Below are positions 54,673-64,000 of a DNA stretch of 64,000 nt, piece after piece. The notes beneath the pieces were generated by a model. It worked only from the letters and a program-made list of their open reading frames with translations, was not told where the DNA came from and did no database searches. The DNA comes from Diphasiastrum complanatum (taxonomy: Eukaryota > Streptophyta > Lycopodiopsida > Lycopodiales > Lycopodiaceae). Where the stretch lies: the NCBI GenBank assembly GCA_029204225.1, contig CM055095.1, positions 47,938,510 to 48,002,509 on the forward strand, given 5' to 3'. Each line of letters begins with the position of its first letter. Positions within the stretch are counted from its first letter, which is position 1. The translations under genes and the position numbers were made by a program.

Positions 54673-55070
54673 TGATGATTTGCAAGACCCAGCTATGGAG
54701 TATCTTAACTCAAATGCTAGATCAACTATGAAAGCTTGAGAACCTTGGCTATGGAAAATATCACATACAAAGAGAATTGAATAAGCACCTCACAAACTCA
54801 AAAGTCTCAAGAAGAAATGAATTGCTAGAGAGAGAGAGAGGAGGGCGTGGGTCCTCCAAATCCCTTGTGAGGCAAGTACCTCCTTTACATGCATGGAAAG
54901 TCTAGGTGTCAACCATAGGAGTGAGCTACTTGGCCAAGTGGGCCACTTGCACTAATTTACTTAACTTACAAAAGGGGGTCTCATGCATTCAATTAAAACA
55001 TGCCCCATGAGTTATGTACAACTTAACTAATGCTTAGCCAAAGGGGTAAAATAGGCATTACTCTTCAACA
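54673..55070 (-). repeat. Copia 3' LTR
   Basis: 398 bp. Contains a short GA run and the GGACCCACGCCCTCC block that is conserved in the family. Confidence 0.93.
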
Positions 55071-55099
55071 CCCCCCCCCCCCCCCCCCCCCCCCCCCCC
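55071..55099 (-). other. Polypurine tract expanded to a 29-base G run
   Basis: The plus strand has 29 consecutive C at 55071-55099, between the end of pol (NLNKIAIKG on the minus strand) and the LTR. The related element at 62262-62275 has 14 G. Run length may include assembly error. Confidence 0.8.
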
Positions 55100-56187
55100 T
55101 TAATGGCAATTTTATTCAAATTGACATCCAACAAAGTTCTGAACTTTTCAAACTTATCTTTACTAAGTGGTTTAGTAAAAATATCAGCTATCTGGTCGTT
55201 GGTGTCACAATAAACTAGCTCGATCTCCCCACTGTGCTCTTTCTCTCGTATAAAATGCTGGTCCACCTCTATGTGTTTCGTCCGTGCATGATAGATTGGA
55301 TTCCTCACAAGCTGAATGCAACTTTGGTTATCACAATGTAACAATGTAGGTCTTACTTGAGCAATCTGCATGTCCTCAAGTAGACGGCGTAACCAAATGG
55401 CTTCACAGGCGGACCTCGTAGTCACCCTGTACTCAGCTTCGGTAGATGATAGAGCAATAGTAGGCTGCTTCTTACTGCACCATGATATAGCCCCTGAACC
55501 TAGGCTGAAACAATAGCCTGTCGTCGATCTCCGATCGTCTCTATCACCTGCCCAATTAGAATCTGAATAACCCTCCAGCTGAAGGTCCCCGTCATCTGTT
55601 TTTCCAATCCCATAAGTCACTGTCCCTCTCACGTATCGTAGGATCCGCTTGGCTGCCTTCCAATGTGCTTCGGTAGGCTTACTCATGAATTGACTTGCAA
55701 TCCCAACCGCATAAGCAATATCTGGCCTGGTGGTAGTAAGGTAAATCAGGCTGCCCACTAACTGACGATAGAGCGTCTCATCTGCAAATGCTGGACCATC
55801 ATCTTTTGATGGCTTGTTGCTTGCATCCATGGGTGTGCTGATTGGTTTGCTTTCTTGCATGTTAAACCTCTTCAATAATTTCTGTGCATACTTTGCCTGT
55901 GAGATAAAAAGACAACGCTTCTCTTTCCAAACTTCAACTCCTAGGCAATAGTGTAGCAAACCCAAATCTTTCATCTCAAACTCACTAGAAAGATTCTTCT
56001 TAACACAAGCAATAAGCTTCTTATTGCTTCCCGTGATGAGTAGATCATCCACATAGAGCACAACAACCACAAAGTCTTCTCCTTCCCTGAAGACATAAAG
56101 ATTGCAATTAGACTTACTCTTCTCAAATCCTTGCAGAGTACTCATCAATTCGGCTATACCAAGCCCTTGGCGCCTGTTTGAGCCCAT
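55100..56187 (-). pseudogene. Copia RT second half and RNase H
   Basis: The frame carries the RT catalytic VVLYVDDLLITGSNKKL, GLLHYCLGVEVWKEKRCLFI, QLVGSLIYLTTTRPDIAYAV and RNase H (YSDSNWAGDRDDRRSTTGY, ALSSTEAEY, LHCDNQSCIQL, KHIEVDQHFIREK, DIFTKPL). It is out of phase with the preceding segment by an indel near 56140. The catalytic residues look intact within the segment. Confidence 0.92.
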
Positions 56188-57503
56188 ACAAGGCTTTCCT
56201 AAGCCTGCAAACCAGATTTTCCTTGCCTGTTATTTCAAATCCTTGCGGTTGTTCCATGTAAACCTCCTCCTGTAGGTGCCCATTAAGAAAGGCACTCTTG
56301 ACATCCATTTGATGGACATCCCAATCAAAATATGAGGCTATAGCCAAAACGGTCCTGATAGATGTCATCTTAGCAACAGGTGCGAATGTCTCATCATAGT
56401 CTAGCCCCTCTTGCTGAGCATAGCCTTTCGCCACCAACCTTGCCTTGTACTTGTCCACTGTTCCATTGGCATGAATCTTGGTCTTATAGACCCACTTGCA
56501 ACCTATTGGTTGCTTCCCTTCTGGCAATGTAGTGAGCTCCCATGTGTCATTCTTAACAATGGAGTCGTACTCCTCCTGCATGGCATGTTGCCATACCTTT
56601 TCTCTCACGGCTTCGTGAAAGAACTGTGGCTCATCTGCATTCAGAATAGTGGACATAAGAGCAAAGTTAGTCTCTTGTCTCTCATGAGACCTAAGAGATC
56701 TTCTGACACCCTGTTCACTGCTCTCTCCTTCTTCCATCATTTGACCTTCTTTGATTGTTTCCCAATACCACCTAGGTAGCTTCTTCCTAGCAGTAGGTGA
56801 TGTGGATGGTGACCACGTATCCCATGGTACTGTCTTAGTCTTCCATTTGTCCCCAACTTCGGCTTCTGGTACTTGGCCAAAAAGAGGTCTCGAACTAGTA
56901 GGTTCGATTTCCTGTTGTTGCTCCTGCACTTGAGGCTCACAGGACTCTTGACTAGGATCCTTATCCGTGGAATCAATCAAGGGTATGAACTCAGTAGTTC
57001 CTTCCTTCTCCTGCTCCTGTATCTTGGGTGAATGCTCTTCATCAAAGATGACATCTCGACTTAGGATCTTCTTCCTGTTTTCGAGATCATATAGCACATA
57101 AGCTTTCTCACCTTCACTATACCCAAGAAAGACACACTTTACGGATTTTGCATCAAGTTTCTTCCGCAAGTCCTTTGGTATATGTGCATATGCAGTACAC
57201 CCAAATACTCGAAGGCTGCCCACTTTGGGCTTGTTGCCACTATATGCTTCTTCTGGCGTGATTCCTTCAACTGCTTTGGTTGGACTTCTATTCAATAGAA
57301 AAACAGCAGTTGCTACCGCTTCCGCCCAAAAAGAATTTGGAAAACCCTTTGCCTTGAGCATGCTCCTCGCACACTCAACTATAGACCTGTTTTTCCGCTC
57401 AGCCACGCCGTTTTGCTGCGGTGTATGTGGAGCAGTAAACTGTCTCTTTATCCCACATGCTTTGCAAAGATCTTTGAACTCATCAGAAATATACTTACCA
57501 CCC
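56123..57503 (-). pseudogene. Copia integrase C-terminal part and RT first half
   Basis: Begins after the integrase deletion with GGKYISDEFKDLC, contains the catalytic Glu in the NGVAERKNR stretch, the GKY/LRVFGCTAYAHIPKDLRKK conserved region, a Ser/Glu-rich linker, and RT start (WQHAMQEEYDSIVKNDTWEL, CKWVYKTKIHANGTVDKYKA, VHQMDVKSAFLNGHL, LYGLKQAPRAWYSRIDEY). It runs out of frame after IDEY. Confidence 0.9.
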
Positions 57504-58604
57504 TTATTTCCCTGTGTGGTTTTCCACCATAGCTTTCCACTGTTTGAAGTATTTGAACGCTTCAGATTTCAGCTTCAAAAAATAGACCCATACCTTCCGT
57601 GAGAAATCATCTACGAAGGTCATGAGATAGTATTGCCCCCCTGCTGATTTGACCTGCATGGGACCGCATGAATCTGAATGCACAAGCTCAAGAATGCCCT
57701 TGGCCCTGGTAGCTTTCTCCTTTGGAAACTTTTTCCTCTGTTGCTTCCCTAGTGCACAAGCCTCACATGTGTCTGAAGAAGACTTAATGCTAGGAAGATC
57801 TACTACCATTCTGTGCCTGTTCAAAACTTGCAAACTTTTATAACTCAAATGACCATATCTCTCGTGCCAAAGCTTGTCCCGATTAGTATCCCTTGCAGAC
57901 AAGGCCTCTTGGCTAGGAATGGTTGTGAAAAGCTTGTAAAGACCTCCTTCTTGCATTCCCTTGGCTACCACCTTGAAGTTTTGATCTTTGTCTTTTACCA
58001 AACATGTAGAATCATCAAACTCTACCACCATGTTCTGTTTGGTAATGGCACCAACAGATAGCAAGTTCTTAGCCAACCCTGGTACGTGCAACACACTTTT
58101 AATTTCCTTCACCTCACCTGATGACAACTGTATTGCAACTGTGCCTTTGCCCCTCACCATACATGTAGAATTATCTTCAAGGCAAACATGCTGACCATCT
58201 TCTGTCTCCTCATAGGTGTTGAACCAATCTCTATGAGGTGTCATGTGCTTTGAGGCTCCAGAATCAATGTACCATCCACCAAATGTGGATTCAGATGATA
58301 GGGCTGCGTTGAATAGCTCAAGCACACCAGATTGCTCCTCCTCTGCAACTTTGTCAACAAAGTGACCCTGCTGGTTCTTTCCCTTCTTCTGATCACTTTG
58401 CTTCTTCCTACATTCAAAGGAAAAATGCCCATACTTTCCACAATAGTTGCAGTTGCCCTTCCTCTTGGGTGTAGATGAGGAATTGGTGCTTGACTCCTCT
58501 CCAACCTGTAACTTGGACACTTGCTGCTCGAAGCTGCTTTGAGTTCTTCTTTTTGCCTTTGCCTTTCTTCTGAAAGTTTTGCTTCTTCTTAGAAGCAAAT
58601 GCAA
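57504..58604 (-). pseudogene. Copia zinc knuckle, protease and integrase N-part
   Basis: In order: the CNYCGKYGHFSFEC knuckle, protease WYIDSGASKHMT, GAG-pre-integrase, the integrase finger HERYGHLSYKSL with CEACALGK, and the first catalytic Asp in ELVHSDSCGPM. The frame ends at a TAA just after ENHTGK, where a deletion removes about nine codons, including the second catalytic Asp (SDNGGE region in the family). Confidence 0.9.
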
Positions 58605-59208
58605 GCTCTGGATTATCTTCCCTTTCAGAAAGATTCTTCCTTCTCATCTCCTCCTGTAAAAGAAGACCACATAACTCCCCAAAGGTTGGGAGTTTCTCCC
58701 TAGCAGAAAGGGACATCACATAGTCTTGATAGTTGAATGACAAGCTGTTCAAGACTATGGGGACAATACTCCTGTCACTTACTTTCTCTCCAACTGAAGC
58801 AAGCTGATCCATTAGGTCCTTGACCTTTGTAATATGATCACCAATTGTTGCACCTGCTTCCATCTTGAGAGTATGTAACCTGTTTTGCAAATACACCAGC
58901 TTGGCTGAATCCACTGTTTCAAACATAGACTTCAGAATTGTCCAAGCATCAGTTGCATCCCTTGCATTGCAAATGTGAGGAATAATATTGTCCTTGATAG
59001 AAAGATTGATTATCCTATGAGCTTTCTGTCTCCTGTTCATGTAGTCCTTCAAGTCAGGATCAGATGTTGGTACAGGTTCTGTACCTGTCATCACCTCCCA
59101 ACAATTCTTGTCCATCAAGATATTAGCTATCTTGAACTTCCACACTCTGTAGTTTGTGCCATCTAGTTTGCTAGATTCACCCAGCAAACTCTCCCCAAGA
59201 CTAGCCAT
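58540..59208 (-). CDS. Copia gag
   Basis: ATG at 59208 (MASLGESLLGESSKLDGTNY), then the copia gag core: YRVWKFKIANILMDKNCWEV, IIPHICNARDATDAWTILKS, LVYLQNRLHTLKMEAGATI and LLLQEEMRRKN. Gag packages the RNA in virus-like particles. Its frame shifts near 58550, so the zinc knuckle is read in another frame. This ATG matches that of the decayed copy at 47648. Confidence 0.88.
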
Positions 59209-59659
59209 GATAAAATCTGTGCTTAAACAGAAGCTCAACCTGAAAAAGATCAGAAAAGAACAACTTCCAGCAACAAGGGTTTGACCCCAAACTAGGGTAT
59301 GTAGCCACTTCAAGGCAACCCTTCAGCTCCTGCTTTTGTCTTTGCCACTTGGTGTGGCCTCACTAGCACAAGCACTAGGCCCCACTGGAACAGAAACCGG
59401 AAGCCCCTACAGAAAGTGCGCCCTACTTTTGTGTAAGCTCCTTTAGAAAGACTCCCCAAAACTTAGCCAGATTTAGAAAGGTTTTGGATTATTTCACTCC
59501 CCTTGCCAATAGCTCTCCAACAGTGCAAGACTCCACCTGATCTGACACCTGTAGATCAAATGTTCCCTCTTTCAAGATTGAGGTGCTTGTAGAAGATGAG
59601 AATCTTCTCAAGAATCTAAGCACTGAAGTTTCTCTCACTCACAGACTCACAGGCTAGAC

Positions 59660-59676
59660 AACCTGCTCGGATACCA
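59660..59676 (-). other. Copia primer binding site
   Basis: TGGTATCCGAGCAGG on the minus strand directly follows the 5' LTR. It is close to the tRNA-iMet type with a few differences. Confidence 0.75.
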
Positions 59677-60076
59677 TGATGATTTGCAAGACCCAGCTAT
59701 GGAGTATCTTAACTCAAATGCTAGATCAACTATGAAAGCTTGAGAAACTTGGCTATGGAAAATATCACACACAAGGAGAATTGAATAAGCACCTCACAAA
59801 CTCAAAAGTCTCAAGAAGAAATGAATTGCTAGAGAGAGAGAGAGAGGAGGGCGTGGGTCCTCCAAATCCCTTGTGAGGCAAGCACCTCCTTTACATGCAT
59901 GGAAAGTCTAGGTGTCAACCATAGGAGTGAGCTACTTGGCCAAGTGGGCCACTTGCACTAATTTACTTAACTTACAAAAGGGAGTCTCATGCATTTAATT
60001 AAAACATGCCCCATGAGTTATGTACAACTTAACTAATGCTTAGCCAAAGGGGTAAAATAGGCATTACTCTTCAACA
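59677..60076 (-). repeat. Copia 5' LTR
   Basis: 400 bp, paired with 54673-55070. Confidence 0.93.
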
Positions 60077-60203
60077 GACCGTGCCGAGGCACACTACTCA
60101 CACTGTCTTGCCCTGTTGGTCATGTACGCTAGACACGACTCTGACTGTGGTATCTGACCTCCTGTGTTCTCTAGGGTTTGGCACTGGTTACGTGCTCGTA
60201 ACA
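60077..60203 (-). repeat. Gypsy 3' LTR, proximal part (split)
   Basis: The minus strand starts TGTTACGAGC at 60203 and is cut by the copia insertion at the GACCG duplication (60077-60081). A polypurine tract (reverse of CTCCCTCCCCCTT) adjoins at 60204-60216. Confidence 0.92.
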
Positions 60204-60214
60204 CTCCCTCCCCC

Positions 60215-60762
60215 TTAAGAACCGTCTGGAAAAATCTTGCGAAGGACGCTGCCTCTTTCCCAGGTGGCATTCTCAACAGGCTGATCATTCCACTTGACCA
60301 GATATTCTCGGTATAGAGTATGACGAGTCTGCGTCTCTCTACTATCAAGAATCTCCTCTGGTTCATGTGGAGATTGCTGAGAATCCAATGGGAGAACTAG
60401 AACACTGTCCCCTACTAGATTATCTGATCTGGCCAAGGCTTTTCGTAACTGACTTACATGAAAAACTGGAAAAACCTTAATGTTGTGTGGGAGTTCTAGT
60501 TCATAGGTGACCTCGCCTAGTCTCCTACTGATGGTAAAAGGACCACAATACCTAGGAGACAACTTAGCACACTCCTGATTTGAGGGTTTTAGAGTCAACT
60601 GGGACTCTCAAGTAGACTGTTTCATGAGCGGAGAACTGCACATCCCATCTGTGTGGATCTGCATAATGTTTGGCTCGATCCTGGGACTGCCTAATGCTAC
60701 GCTTAGCATGTTCTATCATCTAGTTTAGGTCCTCTAAAAAATTTCTGGCTGCTTCAACTTGG
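60215..60762 (-). pseudogene. Gypsy pol 3' end, truncated
   Basis: The minus-strand sequence matches the end of the 10-15 kb chromovirus: [60 protein letters not shown] and the [12 protein letters not shown] chromodomain-like part. A small indel near 60590 breaks the frame upstream. Homology stops at about 60762, where copia sequence in the other orientation begins; the rest of the gypsy element is lost. Confidence 0.9.
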
Positions 60763-62260
60763 TATGGCAACATGCTATGCAAGAGGAGTACGACTCCATT
60801 CTCAAGAATGATACATGGGATTTGGTGAAGTTACTAAAAGGGAAGCGTCCTATTGGCTGTAAGTGAGTCTACAGGACCAAATACAAATCTGATGGGAGCA
60901 TCGAAAAGCATAAGGCAAGGCTGGTTGCTAAAGGCTATGCACAGAAGGAGGGCTTGGACTATGATGAGACGTTTGCACCGGTAGCTAAGATGACGTCTAT
61001 CAGGTTGGCTTTAGCATTGGCTGCATTTTTTGGTTGGGAGGTCCATCAAATGGACGTGAAGAGTGCTTTTCTTAATGGACAGTTGGCTGAAGAAGTCTAC
61101 ATGGAACAGCCACAAGGTTTTGAGGCTAAGGGCAAGGAAAGTATGGTATGCAGGCTTAAGAAGGCCTTATATGGTTTGAAGCAGGCACCCAGGGCCTGGT
61201 ATAGTCGTATTGACGACTATTTTGCCAAGGAGCAATTCATAAAGAGTCAGTCGGATTGCAACCTGTTCGTGAAGGAGGAAGATGGGAACATTGTTTTGAT
61301 AGTTCTCTATGTGGATGACTTGGTCATCACGGGTAACAATGGGCAGCTTATTGAAAAGGTGAAGCTCATTTATCAAATGAGTTCGAGATGAAGGATTTGG
61401 GCTTAATCCACTATTGTCTTGGTTTGGAGGTTTGGAAAAAGGAAAACTGTGTTTATTTCCCAAGCCAACTATGCATGTGAAGTTTTGAACAGGTTCAACA
61501 TGCAGGATTGCAAACCCGTTTCCACGCCCATTGATACCAGCAGTAAGCCATCCAGAGATGATGGCACTCCTTTTGTGGACGAGACTCTTTATAGGCAGCT
61601 TGTGGGTAGCCTGATTTATCTCACCACTACGAGACCAGACATTTCCTATGCGGTTGGTGTAGCAAAGCCAGTTCATGAGTTCTCCAACTGAAGCACATTG
61701 GAAAGCAGCCAAGAGGGTTTTGAGGTATGTCAAAGGGACAACCTGCTATGGGATTGAGTACACAGATGACGGAAAGCTTCAGCTTGGAGGCTTTATTGAT
61801 TCGGATTGGGCAGGTGATAGGGATGATCGAAAGTCGACCACAGGTTACACTTTTAACCTTGGTTCAGGGGCCATTTCTTGGTGTAGCAAGAAACAACCCA
61901 TAGTTACCTTATCATCGACAGAGGTTGAGTACAGGGCAGCGGCAAAAGCTACCTGCGAGGCAATATGGCTCAGGAGACTTCTTGGGGAGGTGCAGATTCC
62001 ACAGGATGGTCCTACTATTCTTCAGTGTGACAGCCAGAGTTGCATCCAGCTTGCCAAAAATCCTGTGTACCATGCTCGTACGAAGCATATTGAGGTGGAT
62101 CAACACTTCTTACGAGAGAAGATACAAAGCGGAGAAGTTCAGCTCGAGTACTGTGATACCAACGAACAAGCAGCAGATATCTTTACTAAGGCACTTAGTA
62201 GAGAAAAATTTGAAAAGTTTCGTAGCATGCTAGGTGTTGGTATGAACAAAATAGCCATTA
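60763..62260 (+). pseudogene. Truncated copia RT-RNase H
   Basis: Begins inside the RT start (QQEEYDSILKNDTWDL-like with an indel and a TGA in place of Trp), then LDYDETFAPVAKMTSIRLAL, WEVHQMDVKSAFLNGQLAEE, the catalytic VLYVDDLVITG, a frameshift near 61365, another near 61665 (VGVAKPVHEFSN against SSPTEAHWKA), and a full RNase H (FIDSDWAGDRDDRKSTTGY, LQCDSQSCIQL, KHIEVDQHFLREK, IFTKALSREKF). Gag, protease, integrase and the 5' LTR are absent. It is related to the 54.7-60.1 kb element but clearly diverged. Confidence 0.9.
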
Positions 62261-62275
62261 AGGGGGGGGGGGGGG

Positions 62276-62665
62276 TGTTGAAATAAATGCCTATTTTCCC
62301 CCTTAAGGCTTGTATACTTGTAACTTGTAAGTTGTGCATAAGACATGGGGGTAAAACATTTATGTACATAGTACACCCCACTTGTGCTAATTAGGCAAGT
62401 AAATCAAGTAGGTTAAGGACCCATGTGGGTTCTAGAGCTAGAATTACCAAGACACCACCTCTATACATAACATGCTATATGTAGCCCAAACTTTGGAGGG
62501 GTTTCCACGCCCTACTACACTTTGAATATTCATTCATGTTGTGTGAGCTTTGAAGTCCTCTCTCTCTTGCTTTTATGTTCTACTCCATAGCTGGTTTTCT
62601 GAAGCTTTCATAGTGTACTTACTATGCTGTTATGATACTCCATAGCTAGGCCTTGGAATTTGACA
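62276..62665 (+). repeat. Copia 3' LTR
   Basis: Starts TGTTGAAATAAATGCCTATT after a 14-base G run (62262-62275) and ends TTGGAATTTGACA. It shares the TACTCCATAGCT block near the end with the other copia LTRs. Its exact end is inferred; it might extend to about 62770. Confidence 0.75.
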
Positions 62666-63487
62666 GGAGAGTGGACCTGGATTGGGTCCTATGGCAGGGT
62701 GGAACGTGAATCGTTCGGTCTCTTGTGGTTAACCGGCACCTGGAGGTATGCGGTAAGAGAGAGTCTAACATATGATATCAGAGCCAGTGTATGCCGAAAG
62801 CAGGTGTGTTGATCCGAAAGGGTTATCTTGTAAGTTATGATCTGTTTCGAAATTCATTGTTAAGTGGGAAATGTGTTTTATTCACATTTTGTTTCCTTCT
62901 AACATCTGTTTTTAATGTTTTTTTGAGTTAAAAAAAAACAACAGATTTGGCTCCTCTCCGCGCTGCCACATGGTACTGTCCTGCAGCGGACAGGTGGCAG
63001 CAGACAGCGGACAGTAGTTCTGCGCGATTTGGCACTGATTCCGTGAAGTTCAACGGCGGAAATCAAGCTCCACAAATCAGCGATGGCCTACTCTTGTCTG
63101 CGGAGGCCCATGGAGCGGGTGCGGACCAGCGAAGGGGGGGGGAGGTCCTGAGCGCCAACTAGGAAAGTAAACCTGGCAGGTGGCCCAGGTCACCCACATC
63201 TGACCTGTGAAGGCTTAGGTGGCAAAGTATTGTCATTTGGCAGATTGTGATCAAGCATGTAAAGGGAGGCATGCCTCTCCTATGCTGAGTCTCATGAGAA
63301 GAGAGAGTGGAGGTGGTGGTACATCTATCCCTTTGCTGTCTTCTTATCCTTGTGGCAGCCATGGACAATACCATTTGGATAGCAGAGAAGCCAGCAAGCT
63401 TGAGTTTGTATTTGCCTTCCTTGAGTTGATTGTGTTCTCTTGCAACTCTTATCTCCTTTCTCAATTCACCTCTCTTGCTCTTGAATA
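62666..63487 (+). other. PBS-like site and leader-like region
   Basis: GATATCAGAGCCAG at about 62775 is one base from the tRNA-iMet PBS and follows CTAACA, an LTR-like end. The sequence after it has no long frame and could be the leader of another retrotransposon. Confidence 0.4.
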
Positions 63488-63800
63488 ATGGATCCTAATC
63501 CTACCACACAGCCTATGTCTCCTGGTCATGAGGTTACAGCATCTACCTCTACCTTAGATTCCGAAGCGTTATTGCTTGCAATTAATAGTCTATAGCAACA
63601 AATTGTTGATTTGCAATCCAAACACTCTCAAGATCAGCAAGATTTGAAAGAATTGACGCAATTAAGGCAACTATTGCATCAACCTTTGTTCACCCTTGAG
63701 ATTTTCGCTGGGGAAAAGAAGGATAGAACCCCTGAAGCGGTCTTTCCGTGGATTGATCGGTGGAACTCGCACTTCTCCATGCAATGGTTGGCCTTTTATT
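63488..63800 (+). pseudogene. Gypsy gag-like start
   Basis: An ATG-led frame MDPNPTTQPMSPGHEVTAST runs to a TAG at about 63593, then QQIVDLQSKHSQDQQDLKEL and FAGEKKDRTPEAVFPWIDRW, which resembles the start of a gypsy gag core (F-x-G ... W-I-x-R-W). After about 63790 the sequence becomes AT-rich and unrelated. Confidence 0.45.
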
Positions 63801-64000
63801 TGAAATTTTTTTCATTTATTGAAAAAAATTTCAACAAGCGCCCAAACCTAAAAAAATTATACAAAGTATTAGAATCTAAAATAAAATATAATAAATAATT
63901 CCATGCTAAGCATAGGACGTTTGACAATTTAAAAAGAATTTAGCTTAGCCTGACAAGCATAACCAAAAAAAGGTATCTATGATGAGCATAACAAATAAAA

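Larger units (their letters stand above)
54673..60076 (-). mobile_element. Young complete Ty1/copia element nested in a gypsy LTR
   Basis: LTRs at 59677-60076 (5', 400 bp) and 54673-55070 (3', 398 bp) start TGTTGAAGAG and end AAATCATCA on the minus strand, with GACCG duplications at both sides. PBS, polypurine tract and the gag-protease-integrase-RT-RNase H order, which defines Ty1/copia, are present. By eye the LTRs differ by six substitutions and one 2-bp indel in a GA run, so the insertion is recent. Even so, gag and pol carry frameshifts and integrase has a short deletion, so this copy probably depends on others. Related copies lie at 47.4-50.25 kb and 60.8-62.7 kb. Confidence 0.95.

Noticed and set aside
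61167-61733. 188-codon minus-strand frame
   Set aside because: It is the antisense of a copia RT segment and shows no family motif of its own. The same holds for antisense frames at 57225-57602 and 56411-56779.

Overview
This is nuclear DNA of a land plant, probably one with a large, repeat-rich genome. The evidence is two plant genes with canonical GT-AG introns: a chloroplast-targeted pheophorbide a oxygenase and the first exons of a HAK/KUP/KT potassium transporter. Both are spread over many kilobases by transposons, and long GA/GT microsatellites are frequent. I cannot name the species; the very long introns suggest a conifer, fern, magnoliid or similar large genome, but this is only inference. 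No rRNA genes, functional tRNA genes, CRISPR arrays or organellar inserts were seen.

Layout. 1-6.2 kb: degenerate repeats and a broken minus-strand Ty1/copia pol fragment (1.6-3.3 kb) bracketed by a 104-bp direct repeat. 6.27-6.48 kb: a small inverted-repeat element. 6.6-7.07 kb: a putative promoter with G-box/ABRE-type sites. 7.07-23.6 kb: a complete seven-exon pheophorbide a oxygenase gene (565 codons). Its third intron is about 12 kb and holds an inserted Ty3/gypsy chromovirus (10095-15105) with 358-bp LTRs and a CTTTG target duplication. 24-36 kb: AT-rich sequence with a decayed Helitron helicase, an unidentified multi-exon-like relic, and fragments of copia elements. 36.8-42.3 kb: two long GA arrays, a SET-domain-like ORF, and directly downstream a decayed CACTA (En/Spm, TNP2-type) transposase. 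42.5-44.9 kb: a copia deletion derivative, AT-rich duplications, and a tRNA-related SINE between two GA arrays.

45.7-46.5 kb: exons 1 and 2 of the potassium transporter, with a tRNA-like SINE head in intron 1. The rest of the gene is not in the window, so its second intron either exceeds 17.5 kb or the gene is truncated. That stretch is a nest of retrotransposons: a decayed copia copy (47.4-50.25 kb), gypsy integrase and gag-protease relics, and a minus-strand gypsy 3' LTR of the same family as the one in the first gene. A young complete copia element (54673-60076) has split that LTR, with a GACCG duplication. Next come a truncated plus-strand copia with its 3' LTR (60763-62665) and a PBS-like site plus gag-like start near the right edge.

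The two host genes are unrelated in function: one acts in chlorophyll breakdown during senescence in the plastid, the other in potassium transport across membranes. The rest of the window is mostly a record of layered transposon insertion and decay. The strongest calls are the oxygenase gene, both complete LTR elements with their target duplications, and the nested insertion. The most open items are the SET-like ORF beside the CACTA transposase, the unidentified relic at 29.9-31.1 kb, and the small SINE family.
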